The translations under genes were made by a program, and so were the position numbers. Positions 8,394-17,187 of a stretch of DNA of 64,000 bases are shown one piece after another (the first letter of the stretch is position 1; each line of letters starts with the position of its first letter). The notes beneath the pieces are model-generated. The model worked only from the letters and a program-made list of their open reading frames with translations, was not told the DNA's origin and ran no database searches. Source of the stretch: Verrucomicrobiota bacterium (GTDB lineage: Bacteria > Chlamydiota > Chlamydiia > Chlamydiales > Rhabdochlamydiaceae). Where the stretch lies: the NCBI GenBank assembly GCA_018239715.1, contig JAFEGW010000016.1, positions 33,066 to 97,065 on the forward strand, read 5' to 3'.

Positions 8394-8455
8394 TTCCTTA
8401 GGATCTTAAGGAAATAGCTGGGACACTATGTCTTAATGACCCGGTTATTTCCTTA
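8394..8455. repeat. Compound inverted repeat in the divergent intergenic region
   Basis: Two nested palindromes share the word TAAGGAA/TTCCTTA. TTCCTTAGGA/TCTTAAGGAA at 8394-8413 forms a near-perfect 20-base palindrome. TAAGGAAATAGCTGGGACA at 8407-8425 pairs with 8437-8455 (19 bases, three mismatches, 11-base loop). It lies 13 bases upstream of the minus-strand gene and about 190 before the type II secretion operon. It could be an operator for either gene or an alternative RNA hairpin. Confidence 0.55.
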
Positions 8456-8640
8456 GACCCTTCTTAAACCTGAACCTAATAAATAATAATCTTTTTTTGC
8501 AATGAGTTAATCGACAAATCCTTAATTTTTAGAAATTCCCAATGTAACGCCGACAAGTAGGAACATCGTTCGAAAATTAATTCGTAAGATCTGAGCCTTC
8601 TCTTTAAAATATTGCCTCAATCTCCTACACTTTGTGAGTT

Positions 8641-9915
8641 ATGGAACTTTTGAGCCCTTCCAACTTTAAAAGAGAGAAATATCTGCAGCTAGCGCATGGC
8701 GTTATTTTACTCGCAACGCTGCTCTTCTGTATTTTTTGGCTCCTTGTCTTAAGCTTGCAGGATCGAGAGGTCCGCCTTTCTCCGAGGTCTCTCCCTCTTC
8801 CTTCTCTCGATTATAGTAAAATTGGAAAAGGGTCTTTTGCTATTTCCGCCAAAGCGGTAAGTCCCGAGCTCGAGCCTTTAGTCCAAGAGCTAGTTTTACT
8901 GGGAAAAAACACACGCCCCGACAGTGGCATTTTATCAAGAATCCACCTGGGGTTTAAAAGTTCGGGGGCCAAGCAAGAGCTCGTCTCCGGTCAAAAACTT
9001 TTCATCGCTAAACAAGGGGCAGGCTTTCAATTCAGCGAAGCAGCGACCGATTTAAGCATCCTCCCTCTTTCTTTGACGGGCAGTGACGTTTTACTCCAGA
9101 TCGAAACTTCCCCAGATAAAAAAGAAGAGATCATCCTAGCGCCTTCTTCCCTGTTTCAGCCCGCTATAGAGGAGGAAGCCTACGTCCAATCGCTCAAGAA
9201 AGGGAAGATGTGGGCGCCTGATCTTTTTCTGAATCAATGGGGCGGAGAAGAATATCGAGACTTAAGTTCTAAGCATAAAGTTGAGATCGACGAAAAAATT
9301 TATTTTCTCTCCGTAGGAGATACCCTTTGGTGGGATGGGGGCGAGTGGAAAATCGGCAGTTCTATCTTAGAAGATGCCCCCCTAGCTAAACTCGTGGCTG
9401 TGACTTCGAAAGATTTGAAAATTGCAGTCTGGGACTCCACCGGCTATGTTTCATCATCGGTCGTTATTCCGCTCTGTCAAGGCTCCAAAGCTTCCCAAAA
9501 GGCAGAAGAGGTGATTACTTCCGTCAGGCCTCGTTCTGCTTCTGAAATTACCTGCCAACTCGGGAAGCGACGCGTGATTGTCAAAGAGGGGGATTGGTGG
9601 GTTAAAACCGACCGCAGGTGGCGTCCTTTGAGAACTGCTGGCGATCTGGAAGCTTTTCTCCTTCATGATATTCAAGGCGAGCTGTTCATTTTCGAAAAAA
9701 TTGAAAGCGCCAAAGGCAAAATTACCCTGAAAGGTCGTTCTTTTGACAAAATGCGAACAGAGACCGAGCCTCTTTCCCTTGTTGTGAATACGGAGAAAAA
9801 GCCGGTTCGTAAACACGAGCCCCATCCAGCTTCTAAGGCTTCAATGATCGCTAAAAATAAGATAGCGGCACCTCCCCTCCAGCATCAGAATAGCGATGGA
9901 GAAACCAAGCCGTGA
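8641..9915 (+). CDS. Type II secretion GspC-like inner-membrane protein
   Basis: 424 residues with one membrane segment near the N-terminus (about 17-40) and a long periplasmic part rich in beta-strand-like sequence. It ends in a basic, low-complexity tail (about 385-424). It occupies the place of a GspC component, directly upstream of the secretin gene with a GTGA stop/start overlap (9912-9915). Chlamydia has a hypothetical gene in the same place before gspD. Sequence similarity to classical GspC is not obvious, so the role (linking the secretin to the inner-membrane platform) rests mainly on position and topology. First gene of the operon. Confidence 0.6.
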   Translation: MELLSPSNFKREKYLQLAHGVILLATLLFCIFWLLVLSLQDREVRLSPRSLPLPSLDYSKIGKGSFAISAKAVSPELEPLVQELVLLGKNTRPDSGILSRIHLGFKSSGAKQELVSGQKLFIAKQGAGFQFSEAATDLSILPLSLTGSDVLLQIETSPDKKEEIILAPSSLFQPAIEEEAYVQSLKKGKMWAPDLFLNQWGGEEYRDLSSKHKVEIDEKIYFLSVGDTLWWDGGEWKIGSSILEDAPLAKLVAVTSKDLKIAVWDSTGYVSSSVVIPLCQGSKASQKAEEVITSVRPRSASEITCQLGKRRVIVKEGDWWVKTDRRWRPLRTAGDLEAFLLHDIQGELFIFEKIESAKGKITLKGRSFDKMRTETEPLSLVVNTEKKPVRKHEPHPASKASMIAKNKIAAPPLQHQNSDGETKP

Positions 9916-12236
9916 AAAAGTACTGGGTCCTTGCTCTTTTGCCCCTTTTGCTGTCTGCCGAATCGATTTCTGAAAAAAAGGCCGCTTTGGCGCAAAAAAA
10001 TGTCTCTCGAGATACGGATGTCGCTTTTCTCAACGACCGGCTCGCCGCTTTAAAAAAAGGATTGGAAGAAGCCTACGCCCAAGCAGGAGCTTTAGCACGT
10101 GAAGAGGCGAGTGAAGAGGCTTTTCGGACAGTTCTTAATGAGGTCAACCGCCTCAAAAAAGAAAAACAGCAACTCGAAGAATCTTGGCGCGAGACTGCTG
10201 TGCAAGAAGGTCTTCAAGATGGAGAATCTTATTCTCTCTGGGATCAGGAGGAGATTCCTCTCAGCCAGCTCGTGATGGAGTACGGCTCCCCGGATTATCT
10301 TTATGTAATCCCCCCTGAGTTTGCAGCCATGAAACTCCATCTCTACTCCAACATACCGATTCCTCGCCAATCTTGGACGGATCTGTTGGAAGTGATGCTT
10401 CAACATAACGGTCTTGGGATGAAAAAACTCAACACCTATGCGCGGCAGCTTTACTTATTGAAGCTCGATTTAGGCGCTGTTCAAACGATAGCTTATCGCC
10501 CCGAGCAGGTCGCTGTTATTCCTGAGGGGACTCGTATTTGCTACTTGATGATCCCTCCGGTTGAACAAGTCAGAACGATTTTCCAGTTCTTTGAAAAATT
10601 TTCCGATAACAAACAGACCTTTGTGCATCAGCTCGGCAACAAGATCGCTATCGTTGCCGTGAAAGGAGAAGTTGAAAAGCTGATCGACTTTTACGACAAA
10701 GTCTGGGGAAGCCACGGAGGAAAAGTTACCCGCGTCGTCCATGTGTCAAAGATTCAGATCAAAGAAATGGAAAAAATCTTAACGACTTTTTTCAGCGAGG
10801 CCTTAGAGAAGGCCCGCGCCCCGTTTGCCAAAGCCGAGCAAGAAGGTCTAGGGATCTTTGCCTTGCCGCATAGCAATAGCCTAGTTTTTATTGGATCTAA
10901 AGAGAGCGTTGATCGAGCTGAAAAAATCGTCAAAGAAACAGAAGATCAGTTAGAAGACCCCTCCGAAATGACGATTTACCTCTATACCTGCCGCCATAGC
11001 GACCCCACCGACCTCTCCCAGGTTTTAGAGAAAGTCTATAGCTCGCTGATCTATGCAGCTCAAGAAGGAGTCCCCAAAGAGACAGAATTGAATTACCAAT
11101 CGGCTATCCAAGGAGCCAAAGCTCCTCCAGAAGGCTATCCTCCGACACAACCGTTAGTCATTACACCTCCTCCTTTGCACCCGGGCCTAGCGACAAAGCT
11201 CGATGTGGAACACAATGTCCCCGGCCATTTCATCCCGGATCCTAAGACAGGCACCGTTCTGATGACGGTCCGGCGTGATACGCTGGGCAAAATTAAAGAG
11301 CTCTTGAAAAAACTCGACGTGCCTAAAAAAATGGTTCAAATCGAGGTGCTGCTCTTTGAACGAAAAATTAATTCCCACAATAATTTCGGACTTAATCTCT
11401 TGAGGCTCGGCAGGCCTACGAATGGTGTCACTTATACCCCCGAGGCACCCCCACATATCCATCTTCACAAGAAAGATGAGATCGGCAAAGGGGTGCTGCA
11501 GTTTTTCTTCCACGGCTCGCATGCGAAATATTTCCCGCATTTTGATGTCGCTTACAATTTCTTGCTGACTCAAGACGATATTCAGCTTAATGCCGCTCCT
11601 TCCGTGATCACCGTTAACCAAACCCCCGCAACGATTGCCATCATGGAAGAGCTTTCGATTAACAACGGTGCAGCGCCCGTGAATGCGAGCGATGGAACTG
11701 TGGTCTTTGAAAAATCTTTTTCTCGGGCTCAATACGGTATCAATATCATCCTCAATCCTACGATCCACATGCCTGATGAGGCAGGCGAAGAAAAAGGGGC
11801 TGTCACTCTGAAGACGAATATTTCATTCGACACGACAAAACCCGATCCTGTGCACAACCGGCCGGATGTGGATCGCCGCCATCTGGAAAACGAAGTCCGC
11901 GTCATAGATGGAGAAACCGTGATTCTGGGAGGGCTGCGCCGCAAAGCCCGTGTGGACCATGAAGAAAAAGTTCCCTTCTTTGGAGATATTCCCTTGATCG
12001 GCAGGTTTTTTGGCACGACCCACCTCCGAGATCACGAAACAGAGCTTTTTTTCTTCATTACCCCTAAAATCGTCTATGATCCAAAAGATGAAATCGGAAG
12101 AATCCGCACGGAAGAACTCAAAAAAAGACCTGGAGACATCCCTGAGTTTTTGATCGCCGTGGAAGAAGCCCGAGATAAAGCGGCCAGAAAGTTATTCAAA
12201 CATAGCTTAAAAACGTTCTTTACCCATGAGCGATAG
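9912..12236 (+). CDS. gspD: Type II secretion secretin GspD
   Basis: A 774-residue outer-membrane secretin beginning with a GTG start and a signal peptide (KKYWVLALLPLLLSA). A predicted coiled coil (about 35-100) and N-domains follow, including the repeats around VVHVSKIQIKEMEKIL and HSNSLVFIGSKESVDRAEKIV. The secretin channel domain is at about 465-745, with VQIEVLLFER, the gate/barrel region, and the signature VIDGETVILGGLRR followed by KVPFFGDIPLIGRFFG. Secretins form the multimeric pore through which folded proteins leave. A proline-rich insertion before the last N-domain is unusual. Overlaps the upstream gene by 4 bases and gspE by 11. Confidence 0.93.
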   Translation: MKKYWVLALLPLLLSAESISEKKAALAQKNVSRDTDVAFLNDRLAALKKGLEEAYAQAGALAREEASEEAFRTVLNEVNRLKKEKQQLEESWRETAVQEGLQDGESYSLWDQEEIPLSQLVMEYGSPDYLYVIPPEFAAMKLHLYSNIPIPRQSWTDLLEVMLQHNGLGMKKLNTYARQLYLLKLDLGAVQTIAYRPEQVAVIPEGTRICYLMIPPVEQVRTIFQFFEKFSDNKQTFVHQLGNKIAIVAVKGEVEKLIDFYDKVWGSHGGKVTRVVHVSKIQIKEMEKILTTFFSEALEKARAPFAKAEQEGLGIFALPHSNSLVFIGSKESVDRAEKIVKETEDQLEDPSEMTIYLYTCRHSDPTDLSQVLEKVYSSLIYAAQEGVPKETELNYQSAIQGAKAPPEGYPPTQPLVITPPPLHPGLATKLDVEHNVPGHFIPDPKTGTVLMTVRRDTLGKIKELLKKLDVPKKMVQIEVLLFERKINSHNNFGLNLLRLGRPTNGVTYTPEAPPHIHLHKKDEIGKGVLQFFFHGSHAKYFPHFDVAYNFLLTQDDIQLNAAPSVITVNQTPATIAIMEELSINNGAAPVNASDGTVVFEKSFSRAQYGINIILNPTIHMPDEAGEEKGAVTLKTNISFDTTKPDPVHNRPDVDRRHLENEVRVIDGETVILGGLRRKARVDHEEKVPFFGDIPLIGRFFGTTHLRDHETELFFFITPKIVYDPKDEIGRIRTEELKKRPGDIPEFLIAVEEARDKAARKLFKHSLKTFFTHER

Positions 12237-13776
12237 AGCACAGACCCTTTGTCAAGAATTCAATATCCCTTACGTCACAGATCTCTCCGATCAACTTTTT
12301 GTGCGTGAAAAAACGCAACTTATCCCCTACAGCTTGGCTAAAACACGCCGAGCCCTTCCCGTCGATGAACAAGACGGTCTGCTGATCGTTGCCTTAGAAG
12401 ACCCTCTCGATTTAGAAAGTCTTGAGGCCGTTCGGTGCTTCACAGGAAAAAAAATCAAGGAACTCTGCGCTCCCCGCGATGCCATTGAAGCTGCGATCGA
12501 GCAGTGCTATCACCAAAAGGAGGATGCAGCCTCCTCGCTGATCGCATCTCTTAAAGAAAATAGCTCGGACGATCTTACGGAAACAGAAGGGTACGATCTA
12601 TTGGCGCAGACGGCAGATTCCCCTGTTATCCGGCTGCTCAATATCGTGCTTGCCGAAGCGATCCAGCAAGGGGCCTCTGATATCCACTTCGAGCCGTCGG
12701 AACAGGGGCTTGTCATCCGTTACCGCATTGATGGAGTGCTTCAGCTGCGCCATCTCCCTCCGAAAGAGCTCCAAACACAGCTCATTACACGCATGAAAGT
12801 TCTAGCCAAACTCGATATTGCCGAGCAACGCCTGCCTCAAGATGGGCGGATCAAACTTAAAATCGGCGGCCGCGAAATCGACTTCCGTGTCAGCACGATT
12901 CCGATTGTCTACGGGGAACGGGTAGTTCTGAGGATTCTAGATAAAAGCAATATTGTGCTGGGCCTCGATCGTCTCGGGATGGCGTCTGAGGTCTTGGAAA
13001 AGTTCAATAAATTGATTCGGCTCAGCGAAGGCATTATCCTCGTGACGGGTCCGACCGGGAGTGGCAAAACGACAACTCTCTACAGCGCTATCAATGATGT
13101 AAACTCTCCTGAAGTCAACATCATGACGATCGAAGATCCTGTCGAATATAAGCTGCAAAACATGGCCCAAGTGGGCGTCAACCCCAAGATCCATCTCGAT
13201 TTCGCCACGGGGCTTAGACATATCCTGCGGCAAGACCCCGATGTCATCATGATTGGAGAAATCCGGGATAAAGAGACGGCTGAAATTGCGATTCAAGCCT
13301 CCTTGACCGGACACCTCGTCCTTAGCACTCTTCACACGAATGATGCTCCCTCGGCTCTAACGCGCCTAGTGGAGATGGGAACCGCATGTTATCTTCTTTC
13401 CTCCACGGTTGTCGGAGTTTTAGCCCAGCGGCTTGTCCGCACGATCTGTCCCCATTGCCGTGAAAGTTATCTGCCGACTCAGCTTGAATGCCAAGACCTC
13501 GGGATCGATGAGATTCAGCCTTTCTATCAAGGCCGAGGATGCGATCACTGTTTCGGCCTGGGCTATAAAGGCCGGCACGGAATCTATGAGCTGATGGTCA
13601 TGAATCACGCTATCAAGCAGCAGATCTTGAAAAGCGCCGATGCCATTGAATTACGGGAAGTCGCTTTAAAGCAGGGGATGGTCCCGCTCAGGGGTAATGG
13701 GGCAGATCTCGTCCGACGCGGTATAACGACTTCCGCTGAAGTTCTCCGCGTCACCCGCGGCTACGAAGGAGAATAG
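12226..13776 (+). CDS. gspE: Type II secretion ATPase GspE
   Basis: A 516-residue cytoplasmic ATPase that powers pseudopilus assembly. The N-terminal domain (about 1-110) precedes the core. The core has DIHFEP, RYRIDGVL, Walker A GPTGSGKTTT (about 274-283), the Asp box IEDPVEY, Walker B RQDPDVIMIGEIRD, and the His box GHLVLSTLHTNDA. A tetracysteine zinc motif (CPHC near 407 and CDHC near 439) marks the GspE/PilB class as opposed to retraction ATPases. Length is normal for the family. It overlaps gspD by 11 bases and is followed after 3 bases by gspF. Confidence 0.95.
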   Translation: MSDRAQTLCQEFNIPYVTDLSDQLFVREKTQLIPYSLAKTRRALPVDEQDGLLIVALEDPLDLESLEAVRCFTGKKIKELCAPRDAIEAAIEQCYHQKEDAASSLIASLKENSSDDLTETEGYDLLAQTADSPVIRLLNIVLAEAIQQGASDIHFEPSEQGLVIRYRIDGVLQLRHLPPKELQTQLITRMKVLAKLDIAEQRLPQDGRIKLKIGGREIDFRVSTIPIVYGERVVLRILDKSNIVLGLDRLGMASEVLEKFNKLIRLSEGIILVTGPTGSGKTTTLYSAINDVNSPEVNIMTIEDPVEYKLQNMAQVGVNPKIHLDFATGLRHILRQDPDVIMIGEIRDKETAEIAIQASLTGHLVLSTLHTNDAPSALTRLVEMGTACYLLSSTVVGVLAQRLVRTICPHCRESYLPTQLECQDLGIDEIQPFYQGRGCDHCFGLGYKGRHGIYELMVMNHAIKQQILKSADAIELREVALKQGMVPLRGNGADLVRRGITTSAEVLRVTRGYEGE

Positions 13777-13779
13777 CCC

Positions 13780-14967
13780 GTGGCCCTCTATCGGTATGAA
13801 GCTCTCTCCAGTACGGGTAAAAAAATCACCGGTGTGGTGAATGCCGAATCTATCCTTTCAGCCAAAGAGCGACTCCGTAAAGAACAAATTCTCGTCATTG
13901 ATTTAGATCTTTACGAAGAGAAGAAAAAAGAAATCCGACTTCCTCCTCCTTTTTTACTGGATTTTACCCGGATGCTGGGTCAGCTTCTCCGTGCAGGCAT
14001 TCCCCTCTATGAAAGCCTTGTGATCATCGAAGAAAAATACCACCACCATCGCTTCCATCCTCTTCTCATGGATCTCTGCGATGCCCTTAAAACAGGGCTG
14101 TCTCTTTCCGAGGCCATGGGCCGTTATCCTCAGACCTTTGATCCTATTTATATTGCGATGGTCAGCGCCGGTCAGCAGACCGCTTCCCTCCCTCTCGTAT
14201 TCGAAGAGCTCTGCGGACTGCTCCATCGGCAGCAGAAATTGAAAAAGCAGCTCTTTTCAGCTGCGGCCTATCCTCTCTTTTTAGGAAGTTTTTGTGTTTT
14301 AGTGTTTTTTGGCCTTCTTCTCTTCGTGATCCCTTCCATGAAGAACTTATTTGAAGGACGCACCCTTCATCCGATTACTCAATTTGTTTTCGGAGCCAGC
14401 GATTTCATGTTGACCCATGGCGCCTTTCTGGGATTGGGGGTTGTCCTGTTTTTAACCCTGATTCTTTTAATGCTCCGCCATCCGGCGCTGCGTCAGCAAT
14501 TAGATGGCGTGGTCCTCAAAATCCCTTTCGTCGGGGAATTTGCGCGCGAGGCAGCATCCATTCGGTTTTGCCGGACGTCTTCCTTACTCCTTTCAGGGGG
14601 GCTTCCGATCCTACAAACGCTGCAGCTTTCCCAGCGAGTTATGAAGAATCGTCTGTTAGAAGAAGTCATTGTCAGGGCGGGAAAACAGGTCAGTGAAGGA
14701 AAGCCTTTGAGCCATGAGCTCAGAGCCTCTCCGTTAATCCCTTCGATCGTTCCTCAAATGCTGGCAATTGCCGAAGAGACAGGGAAAACTGCTTTTATGT
14801 TACAAAATATCGCCAACATCTGCGAAGAGAATCTCGAGAAGAAATTGCAGCAGTTCACGGCCTTCTTGCAGCCGGTGCTTCTCCTCGTGCTGGGGCTTAT
14901 CGTAGGCCTTGTTCTGCTCTCCATTTTAATCCCCATGACAGATGTCGGCTCCGCTTTACAAACCTAA
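13780..14967 (+). CDS. gspF: Type II secretion platform protein GspF
   Basis: A 395-residue inner-membrane platform protein with a GTG start 4 bases after gspE. It has two T2SSF domains: the first around 60-185 (LDFTRMLGQLLRAGIPLYESL) and the second around 260-385 (RFCRTSSLLLSGGLPILQTL). Three transmembrane segments lie near 165-190, 210-232 and 365-388. The pattern ALYRYEALSSTGKKITG at the N-terminus is typical. GspF couples the ATPase to pseudopilin addition. Last membrane component before the pseudopilin genes. Confidence 0.93.
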   Translation: MALYRYEALSSTGKKITGVVNAESILSAKERLRKEQILVIDLDLYEEKKKEIRLPPPFLLDFTRMLGQLLRAGIPLYESLVIIEEKYHHHRFHPLLMDLCDALKTGLSLSEAMGRYPQTFDPIYIAMVSAGQQTASLPLVFEELCGLLHRQQKLKKQLFSAAAYPLFLGSFCVLVFFGLLLFVIPSMKNLFEGRTLHPITQFVFGASDFMLTHGAFLGLGVVLFLTLILLMLRHPALRQQLDGVVLKIPFVGEFAREAASIRFCRTSSLLLSGGLPILQTLQLSQRVMKNRLLEEVIVRAGKQVSEGKPLSHELRASPLIPSIVPQMLAIAEETGKTAFMLQNIANICEENLEKKLQQFTAFLQPVLLLVLGLIVGLVLLSILIPMTDVGSALQT

Positions 14968-15096
14968 ATTTTAAGTTTATTTTTTGAGCGTGTTCGTAGC
15001 TAGGGACGGAACACATCTTCAAAAATTGCCTCGAAATCTACAGCAGCCTTTTATAAAATGAGTCCTAAAATTCAGGTTACAAACCTAAGGAATAGT

Positions 15097-15501
15097 ATGA
15101 GAAAAAAAAGAGCTATCACGCTGCTTGAGATCATGATCGTCATCCTCCTCATCGGACTTATCGGGGGAGTTGTCAGTTACAACCTCAAAGGGACCCTTGA
15201 AAAGGGAAAAGCTTTTGCATCTGAAGAAGGGGCACGAAAGCTAGAAGATATTTTAAACCTTGAAATTACGCAAGGAACCAAGACCGCACAGGAACTTGCC
15301 GGTGATACCAGCAAGGAGCGAGATATGGTTAAGCAATGCGTTTTAAACTCAGGGCTGATCTCTTCGCAGCAAATTCATAAGTTTATCAAAGACGGTTGGG
15401 GCGAGTATTATACCATCCAAGAAGTGCAGGGCCAAAATCAAGTCGCTGTAACGTCCGGAAGATTAGAACAATATAACCAAGCTCATCCCAAAGCTCGATA
15501 A
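15097..15501 (+). CDS. gspG: Major pseudopilin GspG
   Basis: 134 residues from ATG 15097, chosen over the in-frame ATG at 15058 because AAGGAA precedes it and a short basic leader (MRKKRA) results, as in prepilins. The N-terminal hydrophobic helix ITLLEIMIVILLIGLIGGVV carries the conserved Glu at +5. The residue at the predicted cleavage point is Ala rather than the usual Gly. The soluble domain is short and charged. The major pseudopilin polymerises into the type II secretion piston; processing by a prepilin peptidase is expected, but no such gene is in this window. A 129-base gap separates it from gspF. Confidence 0.85.
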   Translation: MRKKRAITLLEIMIVILLIGLIGGVVSYNLKGTLEKGKAFASEEGARKLEDILNLEITQGTKTAQELAGDTSKERDMVKQCVLNSGLISSQQIHKFIKDGWGEYYTIQEVQGQNQVAVTSGRLEQYNQAHPKAR

Positions 15502-15509
15502 AAGACAGT

Positions 15510-16037
15510 ATGGTGAAACAAAGGAGTAGGCCGCTCACTTTACTGGAGATTGTCATTGTTTTGGCGCTCATCGGCCTACTGGCAGGATGGGGGGCCTCAT
15601 CGCTGACGGATTTGCTAGCCCAGCACCGGAGGCAAGCAGAGATCGACGAGCTTAAAAACCTATTTCAGGAGCTGCAAATTGAGGCCCTTGCCCTTCAGAC
15701 CGATTTTGAAGTCACCTTTTCGCTCAGCAAAGAGGTTGCCAAAGTGCAGAGCAAGACTAGTGAAAAAATCTTACGCAATCGCATTGTCGAACTTAAAGGG
15801 GTCAAGACCCTCTCTTGGAACCATCAGTCTAAAGACCAGTTGGTTTTTCAAATTCTTTCGAACGGCAGGGTCGAGCCCCCAGGAATCATTGAGTTTCAAA
15901 GACGTAAAGACCACTTCTGGATGGATCTCCGCCAGCCCTTGCAGATAAAATTTTCCGATCAACGGCCTGCTCCCTTGAACGAAGTGATTCCTGATAAGCC
16001 GAAGAAGAAAGAGTATAAGCAACTGTTGCAGAATTAG
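15510..16037 (+). CDS. Pseudopilin-like protein (GspH/minor type)
   Basis: 175 residues with a prepilin-like N-terminus: basic leader MVKQRSRP, then LTLLEIVIVLALIGLLAG, including Glu +5. Proline stands where glycine is usual before the cleavage site. A mixed beta region follows (DFEVTFSLSKEVAKV, QLVFQILSNGRVEPPG), resembling GspH-type minor pseudopilins. It follows gspG by 8 bases, corresponding to a pseudopilin-like hypothetical in the same place in Chlamydia. It probably sits at the tip of the pseudopilus or helps initiation. No recognisable GspI, J, K, L or M genes follow. Confidence 0.7.
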   Translation: MVKQRSRPLTLLEIVIVLALIGLLAGWGASSLTDLLAQHRRQAEIDELKNLFQELQIEALALQTDFEVTFSLSKEVAKVQSKTSEKILRNRIVELKGVKTLSWNHQSKDQLVFQILSNGRVEPPGIIEFQRRKDHFWMDLRQPLQIKFSDQRPAPLNEVIPDKPKKKEYKQLLQN

Positions 16038-16074
16038 AAAAACGAGCTACACTGCTCACAAAAGGAGATGACCT

Positions 16075-16542
16075 ATGAAGCTCTCCAGTTCCGCGTTTAA
16101 GAATGAAGGCCGCATCCCGTCTGTTTATACTTGCGATGGCAAAGATATTAATCCTCCTCTAGAAATCTACGACGTTCCGCCGGAGACTCGATCTCTAGTC
16201 TTAATCATGGATGATCCTGATGTACCTACCTTTGTGCGTCCGGATCACATGTGGGTCCATTGGGTTATTTATGATATGCCCCCCGACACTCGTCTACTGA
16301 AGGAAAACTCAAAACCCCCCGGTACTCAGGGAACCGGCACGGGAGGCAAAGAGCACTACGAAGGTCCCTGCCCTCCCGATCGGGAGCATCGATATTTCTT
16401 TAAGCTTTATGCCCTGAAGTCTGTTTTAAAGTTAAAGCCGGGGGCTACCAAAGAGAAGGTCGAAGCTGCGATGCAAGGCCTGATCCTCCAAAAAGCGGAG
16501 CTCATGGGCCGCTACATACGCCGCTCAAGCGTTCACGCCTAG
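16075..16542 (+). CDS. YbhB/YbcL family (PEBP-like) protein
   Basis: A 155-residue phosphatidylethanolamine-binding-protein/Raf-kinase-inhibitor-like fold. Signatures: YTCDGKDINPPL, LVLIMDDPDVP, HWVIYDMP, and GPCPPDREHRYFFKLYAL, the ligand pocket residues (Asp-Asp-Pro-Asp, His, and GPCPP). Such small cytoplasmic or periplasmic proteins bind anions or phospholipid head groups; their bacterial role is undefined. There is no signal peptide. An AAAGGAGAT site stands before the ATG. It follows the last pseudopilin gene by 37 bases, so may be carried on the same transcript. Confidence 0.9.
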   Translation: MKLSSSAFKNEGRIPSVYTCDGKDINPPLEIYDVPPETRSLVLIMDDPDVPTFVRPDHMWVHWVIYDMPPDTRLLKENSKPPGTQGTGTGGKEHYEGPCPPDREHRYFFKLYALKSVLKLKPGATKEKVEAAMQGLILQKAELMGRYIRRSSVHA

Positions 16543-16648
16543 GCCTTATGAGGGTCAAAAAAGAAGGTTTTTAGGTATTATTTTTTAGCCTAACTCTCAC
16601 ATTTACAGGCATTAATAGCGATTTAAAAAAATGTTTTAACACAGCTCA

Positions 16649-16677
16649 TTGACAAATAATTTCTTTAATCTTTATGG
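16649..16677 (+). promoter_or_regulatory. Putative sigma-70 promoter of the 16731 gene
   Basis: TTGACA at 16649-16654, then 17 bases, then TTATGG at 16672-16677. The -35 is perfect and the -10 weak. A strong AAGGAGG site follows just before the ATG at 16731. Confidence 0.45.
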
Positions 16678-16730
16678 TGCGACTTAGATTAGGGTGACAA
16701 ACTCTAACCCGTTAGCATAAGGAGGAAGGA

Positions 16731-17111
16731 ATGCAAAACGCTGCTATGTGGTTGGCAAGTATCTTTGGTCCTTTATTAGTCATTGTAGGACTTTGGAAAT
16801 TGCTTTACTCTGAAACTGTTGAAAAAGTACTGAACTCTGTTAAGAACTCTCAAGGTCTTATCTATTTCAGCTCAGTCATCTATCTGTGGATCGGTTTGAC
16901 TGTTCTGAGCCAATATGACCTTTGGGGATGGAACGGCCCAATGTTAGTTACATTGTTAGGCTGGGTCATGGTTGCTCGTGGTATTTTGGGTCTTTTTGCC
17001 CCACAAATGCTGTTCGACATGTACTTTAAAAACGAACACTATAACAAACTCTGCGGAATCGTCCCTCTCATTTGGGGTATCGTACTCTGCTGGGTTGGAT
17101 TCTTCATGTAA
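16731..17111 (+). CDS. Small four-helix membrane protein, unknown
   Basis: 126 residues, nearly all hydrophobic, with four predicted transmembrane helices (about 7-24, 42-60, 69-92, 104-125) joined by short loops. No catalytic motif is visible and I do not recognise the family. It has its own promoter-like sequence, a strong AGGAGG ribosome binding site 6-8 bases upstream and a strong terminator 30 bases downstream. It is therefore a monocistronic and probably well-expressed gene. The layout suggests a small integral inner-membrane protein. Confidence 0.65.
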   Translation: MQNAAMWLASIFGPLLVIVGLWKLLYSETVEKVLNSVKNSQGLIYFSSVIYLWIGLTVLSQYDLWGWNGPMLVTLLGWVMVARGILGLFAPQMLFDMYFKNEHYNKLCGIVPLIWGIVLCWVGFFM

Positions 17112-17140
17112 GTCTTACTGACTTATTGTCGAGTTGATTA

Positions 17141-17171
17141 AACGCCTTTGACAACAAAGGCGTTTTTTTAT
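17141..17171. terminator. Strong rho-independent terminator
   Basis: AACGCCTTTG at 17141-17150 pairs perfectly with CAAAGGCGTT at 17155-17164 around ACAA, followed by a T-run on the plus strand. Read from the minus strand, the A-rich upstream side (TTAATCAAC) gives little T-run, so it mainly serves the 16731 gene. It may also stop the convergent minus-strand operon. Confidence 0.9.
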
Positions 17172-17187
17172 TTTTAGAGAGCGGCTT

